Shown here piece after piece: positions 25,339 to 32,685 of a stretch of 36,072 bases of DNA (the first letter of the stretch is position 1; the number at the start of each line of letters is the position of its first letter). The DNA is from a virus. Location of the stretch: positions 1 to 36,072 of IMG/VR virus record IMGVR_UViG_3300042549_009633; one strand, 5' to 3'. The translations under genes were made by a program, and so were the position numbers. Under the pieces are notes generated by a model. It searched no databases and had not been told where the DNA came from. It worked only from the letters and a program-made list of their open reading frames with translations.

Positions 25339-25736
25339 GCCCGGCCGCTGCCCTCGTCGCCGCGCTCGCGCTCTCGTGGCCGGACATCGCCCCGATGCTC
25401 CGCCTCGACGTCGCCGCGAGCGTCACCCGCGCCGCGACCACGCACGGCGTCCCGGTGGCGATCGTCGCGGGCGTCTGCTTCGCGGAGAGCCGCATGGGAA
25501 CGGCGCCGCGCTACGCCTCGCTCTGCGGCACGCGCGTCCACCACGCCTACGTCAACGGCGCGCTGTCCGCGGACATCGCCGCCCGCTCCCTGCGCCGCCG
25601 CCGGGCGGAGTGCGGCTCGTGGCCGCGGGCCCTCGTCGCCTATCGCTGGGGTGCAGGCTGTGGGCGTGCCGACTCGTCGGGCTACGCTCGTGGCGTGCTC
25701 CGCGTCGCCCGTCGCCTGGGGCACGTCGAGCCGTGA
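25335..25736 (+). CDS. Lytic transglycosylase-like muramidase
   Basis: 133 residues, GTG at 25335 overlapping the endolysin stop. The N-terminal hydrophobic stretch (AALVAALALS) could be a signal or signal-anchor. GVPVAIVAGVCFAESRMG places Glu51 in the usual catalytic position of SLT/lysozyme-type enzymes, and ALVAYRWGAGC...SGYARGVL matches the later conserved block (AY..G..... YA..VL). It would cleave the glycan strand, complementing the M15 enzyme. Length is typical of small SLT domains. Confidence 0.75.
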   Translation: MSPAAALVAALALSWPDIAPMLRLDVAASVTRAATTHGVPVAIVAGVCFAESRMGTAPRYASLCGTRVHHAYVNGALSADIAARSLRRRRAECGSWPRALVAYRWGAGCGRADSSGYARGVLRVARRLGHVEP

Positions 25737-25858
25737 GGCGCCTCGGCGACGCGATCGCCCGTGCCCTCGACGTGCTCGTGATGCACGGCCCCCTCGAGCT
25801 GCTGCGCCGCGCCCTCGTCGCGCTGCTCGTGTGGTCGATGCGAGGCTGGTGGCCGTGA
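25733..25858 (+). CDS. Small amphipathic/membrane protein, last late gene
   Basis: 41 residues, GTG overlapping the transglycosylase stop. It consists of an N-terminal basic helix (RRLGDAIARALDVLV) and a hydrophobic helix (LELLRRALVALLVWSM) with a Trp-rich end (RGWWP). It could be a holin/antiholin partner or a membrane-active lysis peptide. No family is recognised; support is the coupling and the start/stop signals. Confidence 0.5.
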   Translation: MRRLGDAIARALDVLVMHGPLELLRRALVALLVWSMRGWWP

Positions 25859-25874
25859 TGCCCTGACGCCATAG

Positions 25875-25920
25875 ACCGGGGCCGGGACCGCGCGAGCGCG
25901 CGACCGCAACACGCCCCGGT
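25875..25920. repeat. GC-rich inverted repeat after the lysis operon
   Basis: ACCGGGGC at 25875-25882 pairs with GCCCCGGT at 25913-25920. Between them CGCGC-GA-GCGCG forms an inner stem. It may help terminate transcription or be a protein site. No gene is present in the 143 bases between 25859 and 26001. Confidence 0.45.
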
Positions 25921-25937
25921 GTTTCCCTCGCCCGCCG

Positions 25938-25970
25938 AAGCCCCTCCACCCGCATGGGTCGGAGGGGCTT
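25938..25970. terminator. Transcription terminator between converging operons
   Basis: Ten-base stem AAGCCCCTCC (25938-25947) with GGAGGGGCTT (25961-25970), loop partly paired (ACCC/GGGT), followed rightward by TTGCTCATTT. It lies where the rightward late operon meets the leftward integrase operon. The T-rich tail favours rightward termination; leftward action is weaker. Confidence 0.75.
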
Positions 25971-26001
25971 TGCTCATTTCGGGGTAGGGCGTCGCAGCGC
26001 G

Positions 26002-27507
26002 TCACCCCGCCCGCCAGTCGCCGCCATCGAGCTCCACCAGCTCCAGGTAGCGGTAGGCCCGCACCTCCCCGGATAGCGCTCCGGTGGTAGCGCTATCGGG
26101 AGCGCTATCACCCGAAACGGTGCTCCTCGTCGCTCCCCATCGCCCACCTTCCCAGCGGTTCCGCGCGGCAACGCGCATCGGCGATCTTTTCGCGGAGAAC
26201 GTAGGCATCGGCCTGATTCGTCGGGGATTTGTGGGGGTTTCGCTGGGGTCGGTAGCGGAATCGGGAGCGCTATCACTTTCGCCAAGGGCCGGGAGGGCCA
26301 TCGGAACCTTGAGCAGCTCGTGGCAGACCCGGGCCCACCCCGGCCGGTCGTACCCGTCGAAAGCGTCGCGGGACGGCGCCGCGTGGGTCACGCCCCGAAC
26401 GGCCTCCCGGTCGGCGCCGGCGTCGCGGTGCATCCGGATCATCGTGTGGCGCGCGCCGTGGAGCCGCCGGGGGCGAATGCCGAGGCGCTCGCAGTCGCCC
26501 TTGAGCAGGCCCCAGCTGGTGATGGCGACCCGAGAGCGCCCGTCCTTCGTCGGCACAATCAGGTCGCCCTCGACGGGCGCGCGACCCTGGTGCGCCTCCC
26601 ACCCGCTCGACCACCAGGCCGAGAGCATCGCCGCGAGCGCGGGGTGCACGGGCGCCTCCTTCACCGCGCCCGTCTTCGTCTGCTTCTCGACGCGCCCCCA
26701 GGGGCCGTCGCCCGCGCCCGCCCTGCGGTACACGGCCGTGCGAGCGACGTTAAGCCGGGAGAGGGGCTGCACCGTGCGCTCCCAGTCCGACCACCGCAGC
26801 GCGGCGAGCTCGGAGGCGCGGGCGCCCGTGAGGAAGGCGAGGGCGTAAAAGAGGCGCCGGTCCACGGGCACCCGCGGGTCGGTCACCAGGGCGAGGATCT
26901 CCGCGGGCTCGTAGCGCCAGAGCCGCCGGGCGCCGGGCGTCTTGTCGCCCGCGCTCGGGACGAGGCCCGCGGGCGCCCGCTCGAAGGGGTCGCGCTCGAT
27001 CGCGCCCTCCCGCACCGCGGCCTTGAGGCTCTGCCGCAGCACCTGGGCGTAGCGGACGATGGAGCCGGGGGCGAGGGTGCCACCAAGGCGCGAGGGCGTG
27101 GCCCGGAGGCGGGCGACCCACGCGGCGAGGTCGGCGGGCGCGAGCGCGCGCAGGGGGACGGCGCCGATGGGGTCCGCGGCGAGGTAGTGGGCGACGATGT
27201 AACGGACGTCGGCGACGGTGCCGATGGTAAGGGCCTGGGCCCACGCGGTCGACCAGCTCGCAACGGTGTAGGGGGCGGCGAGAGCGGAGGGGGCGCCCTT
27301 CGGCGTCGGCACCCACTCGCCCTCGTCGTACCGCCGCTGCCACTCCCGGGCGTAGGCCTTCGCGTAGGCGCCATCGACCGGGGCGCCGCTCTTGCGCGGG
27401 GGCACCTTCTCCGTCTCGCGCGACCCGTCGGCGAGGGTGATGGCCGCGAGCCAGGCGCCGCTACCCTTCGGCTTCTCCCACGCCGTGCCTGTCCGTCGTC
27501 GCCCCAT
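26002..27507 (-). CDS. int: Tyrosine integrase
   Basis: 501 residues; catalyses phage integration and, with the Xis-like protein, excision. Start chosen at the ATG at 27507, just after the upstream stop. A SAM-like core-binding domain lies at about residues 80-180. Catalytic residues are visible: Arg230 (TGARASEL), Lys277 or 279 (KQTKTG), His350 and Arg353 (LHGARH), His375 (VTHAAPSRDAF) and the nucleophile Tyr386 (DGYDRP). After it comes an unusual ~105-residue tail with two SGDSAPDSAT-like repeats, encoded by the DNA repeats at 26086-26276. It is the last gene of the leftward operon. Confidence 0.93.
   Translation of the reverse strand: MGRRRTGTAWEKPKGSGAWLAAITLADGSRETEKVPPRKSGAPVDGAYAKAYAREWQRRYDEGEWVPTPKGAPSALAAPYTVASWSTAWAQALTIGTVADVRYIVAHYLAADPIGAVPLRALAPADLAAWVARLRATPSRLGGTLAPGSIVRYAQVLRQSLKAAVREGAIERDPFERAPAGLVPSAGDKTPGARRLWRYEPAEILALVTDPRVPVDRRLFYALAFLTGARASELAALRWSDWERTVQPLSRLNVARTAVYRRAGAGDGPWGRVEKQTKTGAVKEAPVHPALAAMLSAWWSSGWEAHQGRAPVEGDLIVPTKDGRSRVAITSWGLLKGDCERLGIRPRRLHGARHTMIRMHRDAGADREAVRGVTHAAPSRDAFDGYDRPGWARVCHELLKVPMALPALGESDSAPDSATDPSETPTNPRRIRPMPTFSAKRSPMRVAARNRWEGGRWGATRSTVSGDSAPDSATTGALSGEVRAYRYLELVELDGGDWRAG
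26086..26111. repeat. Integrase-end repeat, copy A
   Basis: 26 bases that match 26251-26276 in all but two adjacent positions, 165 bases apart. Contains two AGCGCTATC nonamers, and a third, inverted copy (GATAGCGCT) lies at 26072-26080. Inside the 3' end of the integrase gene. Confidence 0.65.
26251..26276. repeat. Integrase-end repeat, copy B
   Basis: Partner of the repeat at 26086-26111; contains one AGCGCTATC nonamer (26266-26274). The spacing is a multiple of three, so the protein repeats too. The arrangement resembles integrase arm-type sites, but no attP core is identifiable. Confidence 0.6.
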
Positions 27508-27509
27508 CG

Positions 27510-27857
27510 TCAGCGCCTCCCGAATGCTTCTCGCAGGTCGTCGGCCAGCTCGGTCGACGGTGCATCGTGGCGCACCCGCGGCTGCGCGGCGAGGGCGGCG
27601 CGCACCGCGTCGAGGTCCACAGCCGCGCGCTTGCCCGTGCCCTGGACCGCAACGCCCCGCTCGAGGCAGAAGCTGCGGAGGCGGCGCCGGGTCCAACCCA
27701 TCAGGTCGGCCACGGTGTCGACGGGCAGCACGCCGCCAACGGGCGGGGGAGGGAGCGCCACCGGCTGGCGCACGAGGTCCAGCAGCCGGTCGAGCAGCGC
27801 GTGGGCCTCGGCGCGCACGGGGTCGGGCGAGGGGAGGTTGCGTGCCGCGTCACCCAC
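27510..27857 (-). CDS. xis: Excisionase-like HTH protein
   Basis: 115 residues. Start set at the GTG at 27857, which overlaps the upstream stop by eight bases. The C-terminal half holds LPVDTVADLMGWTRRRLRSFCLERGV...VDLDAVRAAL, the winged-HTH pattern of Xis/AlpA-type proteins that bend att DNA and steer the integrase. The N-terminal half is a helical region with basic and leucine residues. It ends three bases before the integrase ATG, so the two are surely co-translated. The family is clear; the excisionase role follows from context. Confidence 0.75.
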   Translation of the reverse strand: MGDAARNLPSPDPVRAEAHALLDRLLDLVRQPVALPPPPVGGVLPVDTVADLMGWTRRRLRSFCLERGVAVQGTGKRAAVDLDAVRAALAAQPRVRHDAPSTELADDLREAFGRR

Positions 27858-28134
27858 GGCCCACCGCCCCCGCGAGCGCGGCCACGCTCTCCACGACGCC
27901 CCGCCGCCGGAGCAGCAGCGCCGCCATCGCCGCATGGCGCCCGGCGGGCGTCGGCTGCGGCCCCGCGTGCGCGGCCTCCGCGGCGACCAGCGCGTCGAGA
28001 TCGGCGACGTGGGCGACGGCCGCGGCCTCGACCGCGAGCAGGTGGGTGTAGCGCGCGAGCGGCAGCACCACCCGCGGCTGGTCGTCGCCGTCGAGGTGAT
28101 GGGCGACGCCATCGGCGTGAGGGAAGGGGATCAC
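27850..28134 (-). CDS. Unknown small helical protein
   Basis: 94 residues, GTG at 28134 overlapping the previous stop (GTGA). Mostly Ala/Leu/His helical (YTHLLAVEAAAVAHVADLDALVAAEAAHAG), no motif recognised. Its stop overlaps the start of the Xis-like gene. It belongs to the leftward early operon. Confidence 0.55.
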   Translation of the reverse strand: MIPFPHADGVAHHLDGDDQPRVVLPLARYTHLLAVEAAAVAHVADLDALVAAEAAHAGPQPTPAGRHAAMAALLLRRRGVVESVAALAGAVGRG

Positions 28135-28673
28135 CGCCCGGCCTCCCCGCGCTCGATCTCGTCGGCGCAGGCGTGCGCCACCACGGCCTGCGCGTCGGGC
28201 GCGTCGTAGAACATCGCCACCTCGCGACACACCGCCGCGCACCGGGCGCGCTCGGCTGCGACGGCCGTCAGCGCGGCTGTCAGCTGCCGCTCGCGCTCTT
28301 CGAGGATGAGCTCGGCATCCGCGAGAGCCACCCGCGCCACCACCAGCGCGTGCAGGCGCTCGGCGTCGCGAGCGTCCCGCAGGCGTGCGGCCTCGACAGC
28401 GTCGGGGGCGACCAGCTCGAGGGCGGCGTCTCGCTCCTCCTCGGCCGCCTGTCGGGCGCGCTCCGTCTCCTCGAGCGTCACCCGCAGCCGCGCGCACTCT
28501 GCCTCCGCGACCTCCCGCCGCGTGCGCTCCCCGGCGAGGGAGGCGTGCGCAGCGATCACCTCGCGGGCGAGGTCGTACTCCACGCCGCTCGGATCGTCGC
28601 ACCGCGCATCCGCGCGCTCGGTCCACAGCGCCAGTAGCTCCCGCGCCCGCGCCGTCGTGATGCGCTCGCTCAT
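28131..28673 (-). CDS. Coiled-coil protein of the early operon
   Basis: 180 residues, ATG at 28673 with GGAGG about nine bases upstream on its strand. Residues ~45-150 are a continuous charged coiled coil (RREVAEAECARLRVTLEETER; LILEERERQLTAALTAV). Three Cys and one CxxxC segment lie near the C-terminal end (ARCAAVCREV). It is probably dimeric. A role with the upstream early genes is likely but not identifiable. Confidence 0.7.
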   Translation of the reverse strand: MSERITTARARELLALWTERADARCDDPSGVEYDLAREVIAAHASLAGERTRREVAEAECARLRVTLEETERARQAAEEERDAALELVAPDAVEAARLRDARDAERLHALVVARVALADAELILEERERQLTAALTAVAAERARCAAVCREVAMFYDAPDAQAVVAHACADEIERGEAGR

Positions 28674-29134
28674 CGTCCCGCCTCCATCGTCCGCCACACG
28701 TCCGCCATCGTCTCGCGCAGCGCGGTCGCCCGCCGCGGCACGACCACCCCGCCCACATCGAGCCAGTCGCCCAGGTCTGCTGCGGCGTCGGCCAGATCGC
28801 CCCACCGCCCGTTGGGCGCATCCGTCCACGCGCCGACCGCAGCCCACACGACCGTTGCCGCTCGCTCGGCTGGCGTCCCCTCGGGCAGCGCGGCGCGTGC
28901 GGCCACGAGCCAACGCGACTCGCGCGCGGCGTCGATGGGCGTCTGCGCGTACAGCGACGGCGCCGCCCGGTCGATCAGCGCCCGCAGGTCGCGATACGCC
29001 GCACGCACCTCGTCGCCGTCCCTCGGCCCGCAGCGGAGGCAGCGGTCCACCGCAGCGAGCCAGAGCACGCGCTCGACGGCCGCAGGCGAGGGGCCGACGA
29101 CCGCGGGCCGCTGGCGTAGGAGCGCGGCCCTCAC
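28670..29134 (-). CDS. Unknown early protein
   Basis: 154 residues. Start chosen at the GTG at 29134, since the GTGA overlaps the stop of the micro-gene before it; a longer version would run into that gene. Trp-rich, helical, with WLAAVDRCLRCGPRDGDEV (CxxC) and a C-terminal DLGDWLDVGGVVVPRRATAL block. No family recognised. ATGA couples it to the coiled-coil gene. Confidence 0.6.
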   Translation of the reverse strand: MRAALLRQRPAVVGPSPAAVERVLWLAAVDRCLRCGPRDGDEVRAAYRDLRALIDRAAPSLYAQTPIDAARESRWLVAARAALPEGTPAERAATVVWAAVGAWTDAPNGRWGDLADAAADLGDWLDVGGVVVPRRATALRETMADVWRTMEAGR

Positions 29135-29226
29135 GCGGCACCCGGCCCGTCGACCCGCACCCAACGCCACGCGTCGCCCTCGACGCGGGCGACGTACCAC
29201 CCACCACGCCAGTAGATCGGCGGCAT
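29131..29226 (-). CDS. Micro-gene, Trp/Arg-rich 31-residue protein
   Basis: A short reading frame with ATG at 29226 that shares a base with the stop of the sigma-like gene (TGATG) and whose own TGA is overlapped by the next GTG. The protein (MPPIYWRGGWYVARVEGDAW...) has five aromatic residues close together and a compact strand-like pattern. Both couplings suggest it is translated, although it is too short for a domain call. Confidence 0.5.
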   Translation of the reverse strand: MPPIYWRGGWYVARVEGDAWRWVRVDGPGAA

Positions 29227-30275
29227 CACGCGGCACCCGCCAGCGCCCGCAGCACGCCGCGCGTCGCTTCCGTCGATGCCTGCGCCACGAGCCGCGCAAG
29301 CATCCCCTCATCAAGCAGCACCACAGGCACCACGGGCGTAGCCCGCAGGCGCTCGCATTCGTCGAGGCCCGAGGCCATTACCGCGCCCACAAGCGCCCGC
29401 GCCTCGTCGCGTTGCTCGCGCACCCGATCGAGCCGCGCCTTCATCGCGTGGCCGTCACCCACGGCGCGCAGCAAGCGCGCGACCTCGGCCTCGGCGGCGT
29501 CCCGCTGTGCGCGCAGGGTGTTGCAGTCCGCTGTGAGGCGAGCAATCTCCGCGTCGGCCTCATCGCGGTAGTGGTCGCGGGTCACCGCCTCTGGCACCAC
29601 GATCGACGCGGGCGCCTCGACGAACTCCACGCGCACGACAGGGGAGGCGAGTTCCGCCCACGCGGCTTCGACCTCGGGCGCCGCGGAGACACTACCCGAC
29701 TCCGCGAACCAGTCGACCTTCGGCGGCGCGAACACCAGCGGGGCCGCGGGCGCTTCGCCGGTCGCACGGTCGTCGAGGTGGCCGCGCAACGAATCGATGC
29801 CCCGCAACTTCGCGAGGATGATGTCTTCGAGCTGGCGTCCGCGCTCGCGGGTGAGGTTCATCACGGCGCCGAGCTCTTCGAGGACGATGCCCCCGCGGTC
29901 GGCCACATCGAGGGCGCACGTCGCGGGCATCGCGGCGAGGTCAGGCTCGCCGTCGCGCCCGGGGAAGTTGACCTTGATGTTCCCGTTGTCCTCGTTGACG
30001 TCGAGCGCCAAGTGGGCGCCACAGGTTACGAAGGGACAGGGCCGCGCCTCGTTGCAGCCGCCGGGGAGGCAGTCCGCGCGGAACAGCGGCCGCTCCCCAT
30101 CGGGCGTCGGGAGCGTCACGCGCAGCCGCTCCAGTTCGCGCTTCGACTGCCGCCGCATGGACAGCGTGTGAGCGCGCAGCAATCGCCGGACGACGGGGAG
30201 GTGACGGCGCGCGGGGACTCCCTCCGCCTCGTCGCCCACGTCCACCCGCGGGGCGGCGCCATCGGCGGCGCTCAC
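29226..30275 (-). CDS. Sigma region-4-like DNA-binding protein with coiled-coil tail
   Basis: 349 residues, GTG at 30275 overlapping the previous stop. Residues ~55-110 hold Cys motifs (DCLPGGC, ARPCPFVTCGAHL) and the segment NGNIKVNFPG. Residues ~120-155 (CALDVADRGG..LEELG, then NLTRERGRQLEDIILAKLR) copy the layout of sigma-70 region 4, which contacts the -35 box. I recall this arrangement in hypothetical DNA-binding proteins of myxobacteria. The C-terminal ~150 residues form a charged helix or coiled coil. It may redirect host RNA polymerase or bind phage promoters; no sigma region 2 is visible. Confidence 0.75.
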   Translation of the reverse strand: MSAADGAAPRVDVGDEAEGVPARRHLPVVRRLLRAHTLSMRRQSKRELERLRVTLPTPDGERPLFRADCLPGGCNEARPCPFVTCGAHLALDVNEDNGNIKVNFPGRDGEPDLAAMPATCALDVADRGGIVLEELGAVMNLTRERGRQLEDIILAKLRGIDSLRGHLDDRATGEAPAAPLVFAPPKVDWFAESGSVSAAPEVEAAWAELASPVVRVEFVEAPASIVVPEAVTRDHYRDEADAEIARLTADCNTLRAQRDAAEAEVARLLRAVGDGHAMKARLDRVREQRDEARALVGAVMASGLDECERLRATPVVPVVLLDEGMLARLVAQASTEATRGVLRALAGAA

Positions 30276-30517
30276 CGCGCACCCGCGGCGAGCTCGAGCA
30301 GCGTCGGCAGCGCAGCCCGCGGCCACGGCGTCACCCGCGCCGAGAGCGTCCACATCCCGACGGGCAGCCACCGCCACCAGCGCCCGCCCGCGTGCGCCAC
30401 CCGCGAGTGCGGGCCGTCGTCGGGCGCATCGCATCGCCGCGTCGTCGCCACCGTGCACCGCATCGCCGTCATCTGCCCGCCGTCCATCGCCATCGTCGTC
30501 TGCCTCTCGTCGTCCAT
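30272..30517 (-). CDS. Small unknown protein upstream of the sigma-like gene
   Basis: 81 residues from the ATG at 30517; several Met codons further in are alternative starts. Contains RWWRWLPVGMWTL (Trp-rich) and two Cys. It ends in GTGA overlapping the sigma-like start. Weakly supported: only the coupling and codon bias. Confidence 0.45.
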   Translation of the reverse strand: MDDERQTTMAMDGGQMTAMRCTVATTRRCDAPDDGPHSRVAHAGGRWWRWLPVGMWTLSARVTPWPRAALPTLLELAAGAR

Positions 30518-30562
30518 CACCACGGAGCGCCCGCTCCCTCCGCGCCCCCGCGGGGCGTCGAG

Positions 30563-30592
30563 GCAGGGGGCGCGGCCGAAGCCCCGCCCTGC
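30563..30592 (-). terminator. GC-rich hairpin just after recT
   Basis: On the minus strand GCAGGG...CCCTGC, with inner GC pairs around a TTCG loop, begins four bases after the recT stop and before the next gene. It has no T-tract, so it is at most a pause site or attenuator in the leftward operon. Confidence 0.4.
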
Positions 30593-30596
30593 GCTG

Positions 30597-32015
30597 TCAG
30601 GCCGCGCGCTGCCCCTGCGCCGCACGCGCCCGGCTGGCGTCGTAGGCCACGCGCTCGAGCGTCTGCGTCACCCCGATCACGGTGAGCCGCGCGACCCCGG
30701 CGACGTGCGGGCGCTCGGCGTCGATGGCGACGATGCGCTCCGCCGCCAGCGTGATGAACGCGGGGCCGAGGGCGGCGCCGTTGCAGGACACCGACGCTTC
30801 GACGCGGCGGCGCACGGTCATCCCCTCGAGGTGGTCGCGCCACCCAGCCTCGGTCGCGCGCCAGGTGCCCGCGAGGTCCAGGTGCGCCGTGTCGGTGTCC
30901 AGCACCGTGCGCTGCTCCCTCGCCATGGCGCCCGCGCTCTCCGCCGGGGCGACGCCGCTGCCCGCCACGTCGGCGCCGTTGCTCGCGCGCGGGGCGTCGG
31001 TGCCCGTGGGCGTCGGCGGGGTGGGCGACAGCGCCGACTTGATGCGGGCGGCGGCACCCTCGACCCCGAGCGCCGTGCACGTCGACACCGCGGCGGTCTT
31101 CACGCGCGTCGGGGCGTCGAGGCCACCTGCGCGCCGCAGCACCCGCACCACGTCGGCCACCACCCCGTCGCCCTCCTCGTCGTCGGCGTGGCGATCGACC
31201 GCAGCGAGGCTGTCGTAGGCGAGCACCGTGGCGTCGGGCATCGTCCCGCCGATCAGCGCCGCCGCCTCGACGCCGTTGATGTGGTAGCCGAGCGCGGCCA
31301 CCCGGGCGACGACGGCCGCGGTGACGGGCTTCGCCGCGGTGCCGCCGAGGTCGTGGCGACCGTAGACCACCCGCACGCCGGCGAGGTCGGTGGCGTCCTG
31401 GAGGTCGGCCACGAAGGCGGCGAGGGCGTCGGGCGCGGCGAGCTGCGCCGGGGCGTCGTCGCGGACGACGGTGACCGCCACGTCGCCGTCGCTCACGCGG
31501 CCGTCGCTCACCTCGTCGGGCGTGTAGCAGCCGAGCGCAAGGTCGGGGTACACCTCGCGGGCGAGGTCCGCGGCGCAGCGGTGGCGGAGCATCTGCGCGG
31601 GGTAGGAGCGCCACACCGCCGTCGAGAGGCCCGCGCGCTTGGCGTCCTCGGAGGTCCACGTCTTGCGCACGGGCGAGGCGTCCCCCTCGCGATGCGTCTC
31701 AATGGTGCAGCGGTCGATGCTGGACTCGACCGTGAGCCACGACCGGCAGACGCCCGACGCCCGCACGATCGCCACGAGCAGGTCGGCGGAGAGCACCGGC
31801 TTGCCGTTCACGACGTGGATGCCGCGGAACGACTGCATCGGGGAGAGGCCCAGCTCCATCCCGGTGAGCAGCACCACCAGCGCCTGCGCGGGCTCGCGCA
31901 CCGCACACAGCCCACTCTTCGCGGCGTACTCCGCGAGCTGCACCGCTTCGACCATCGACTGCGGCGTGAGGCCCATGCTCCGACCACCGCGCGTCACCTG
32001 AATGTCTGTCGTCAT
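30597..32015 (-). CDS. recT: RecT-like single-strand annealing recombinase
   Basis: 472 residues. ATG at 32015 with GGAG upstream on its strand. Residues ~15-190 match RecT: VEAVQLAEYAAKSGLCAVREP, LLTGMELGLSPMQSFRGIHVVNG, then CRSWLTVESSI and WRSYPAQMLRHRCAADLAREVYPDLALG. RecT anneals single strands during phage recombination and replication. The rest (~280 residues) is an extension with its own folded-looking segments (FVADLQDATDLAGVRVVYG; DDEEGDGVVADVVRVLRR) and a low-complexity linker. Most RecT proteins are about 270 residues. No RecE-type exonuclease is present nearby, which is unusual. Confidence 0.85.
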   Translation of the reverse strand: MTTDIQVTRGGRSMGLTPQSMVEAVQLAEYAAKSGLCAVREPAQALVVLLTGMELGLSPMQSFRGIHVVNGKPVLSADLLVAIVRASGVCRSWLTVESSIDRCTIETHREGDASPVRKTWTSEDAKRAGLSTAVWRSYPAQMLRHRCAADLAREVYPDLALGCYTPDEVSDGRVSDGDVAVTVVRDDAPAQLAAPDALAAFVADLQDATDLAGVRVVYGRHDLGGTAAKPVTAAVVARVAALGYHINGVEAAALIGGTMPDATVLAYDSLAAVDRHADDEEGDGVVADVVRVLRRAGGLDAPTRVKTAAVSTCTALGVEGAAARIKSALSPTPPTPTGTDAPRASNGADVAGSGVAPAESAGAMAREQRTVLDTDTAHLDLAGTWRATEAGWRDHLEGMTVRRRVEASVSCNGAALGPAFITLAAERIVAIDAERPHVAGVARLTVIGVTQTLERVAYDASRARAAQGQRAA

Positions 32016-32125
32016 CGTCGTGTCTCCTCGTGTCCGTCGTTGCGTGTCGCTGGCTGACAGCCCGGGTGACCCGTCGCGAGCGGTGCGCCTGGGGGGTGGG
32101 CGCGCTCGCGGGGTCACCGGGGCGG

Positions 32126-32392
32126 TCACCCCCTGCGCGGTCGCCAGTCGGCCCCGAGCGCCGCCACCATGTCGCAGCGCTGCGACTCGCTCGCGCCGTC
32201 CCAGAGCGCGTCCGCGTCGCGCCACAGGGCGTCGATGGCGCGGCGCTTGGCCGCGTAGGCGAGCACCGGGTCGGGCGGCGGAATCCGCAGCGTGGGCCGC
32301 GGGTGGCAGCGGCAATGCCCCGTCACGTCCAGCCCGCAGCGGGGGTAGGCGCCGCACTCGTCGGGCGGCTCGGGGCGCAGCGTCGGGGTCAC
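32126..32392 (-). CDS. Small Cys/His-rich protein, possible zinc binder
   Basis: 88 residues from the GTG at 32392 (GTGA overlap with the previous stop). Contains ECGAYPRCGLDVTGHCRCHP, with four Cys and a His that could bind one zinc, then a helical C-terminus rich in Ala/Asp. Function unknown; an early-operon accessory. A 110-base gap separates it from recT and holds GTGACC/GGTCAC repeats at 32061-32130. Confidence 0.55.
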   Translation of the reverse strand: MTPTLRPEPPDECGAYPRCGLDVTGHCRCHPRPTLRIPPPDPVLAYAAKRRAIDALWRDADALWDGASESQRCDMVAALGADWRPRRG

Positions 32393-32685
32393 GACGCCAC
32401 CGCCATCTCGCGCCGCGTGTCGTCGGCCCACTCGATGTCCGACATGCCGCACTCGACGGCGAGCACGTGGGCCGCGTCGTCGGGCAGGCCGAGCGCGACG
32501 AGGTCGCAGGCGCGGGCGAGGGTCGAGCGGCGGTAGTGGCCGCGCGCGCTCCCGAGGCTCGCGCACTCTGCGCCGACCAGGCTCCACGTCGCAGCCGTCG
32601 GGGCCGCGGCCAGCAGCTCGATGGCGCAGACCCGACCGTGCGCGCGCAGGGCCCGCACGACCTCGTGTCGGATGAGGTCGATCAT
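32389..32685 (-). CDS. Small unknown early protein
   Basis: 98 residues, ATG at 32685 overlapping the previous stop (ATGA). Helical with MIDLIRHEVVRALRAHG at the start, similar to a winged-helix or dimer-forming N-terminus, and YRRSTLARACDLVALGLPDD in the middle. No family recognised. Confidence 0.55.
   Translation of the reverse strand: MIDLIRHEVVRALRAHGRVCAIELLAAAPTAATWSLVGAECASLGSARGHYRRSTLARACDLVALGLPDDAAHVLAVECGMSDIEWADDTRREMAVAS

Noticed and set aside
28812-32057. Plus-strand frame of more than 1000 codons opposite the recT and sigma-like genes
   Set aside because: Antisense shadow of several real minus-strand genes; composition is Arg/Ala/His-rich with no domain, as expected in GC-rich DNA.
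32061-32130. GTGACC/GGTCAC repeats upstream of recT as operator sites
   Set aside because: Short, GC-rich and unlike the TAGAGCC operators; not enough to call a site.
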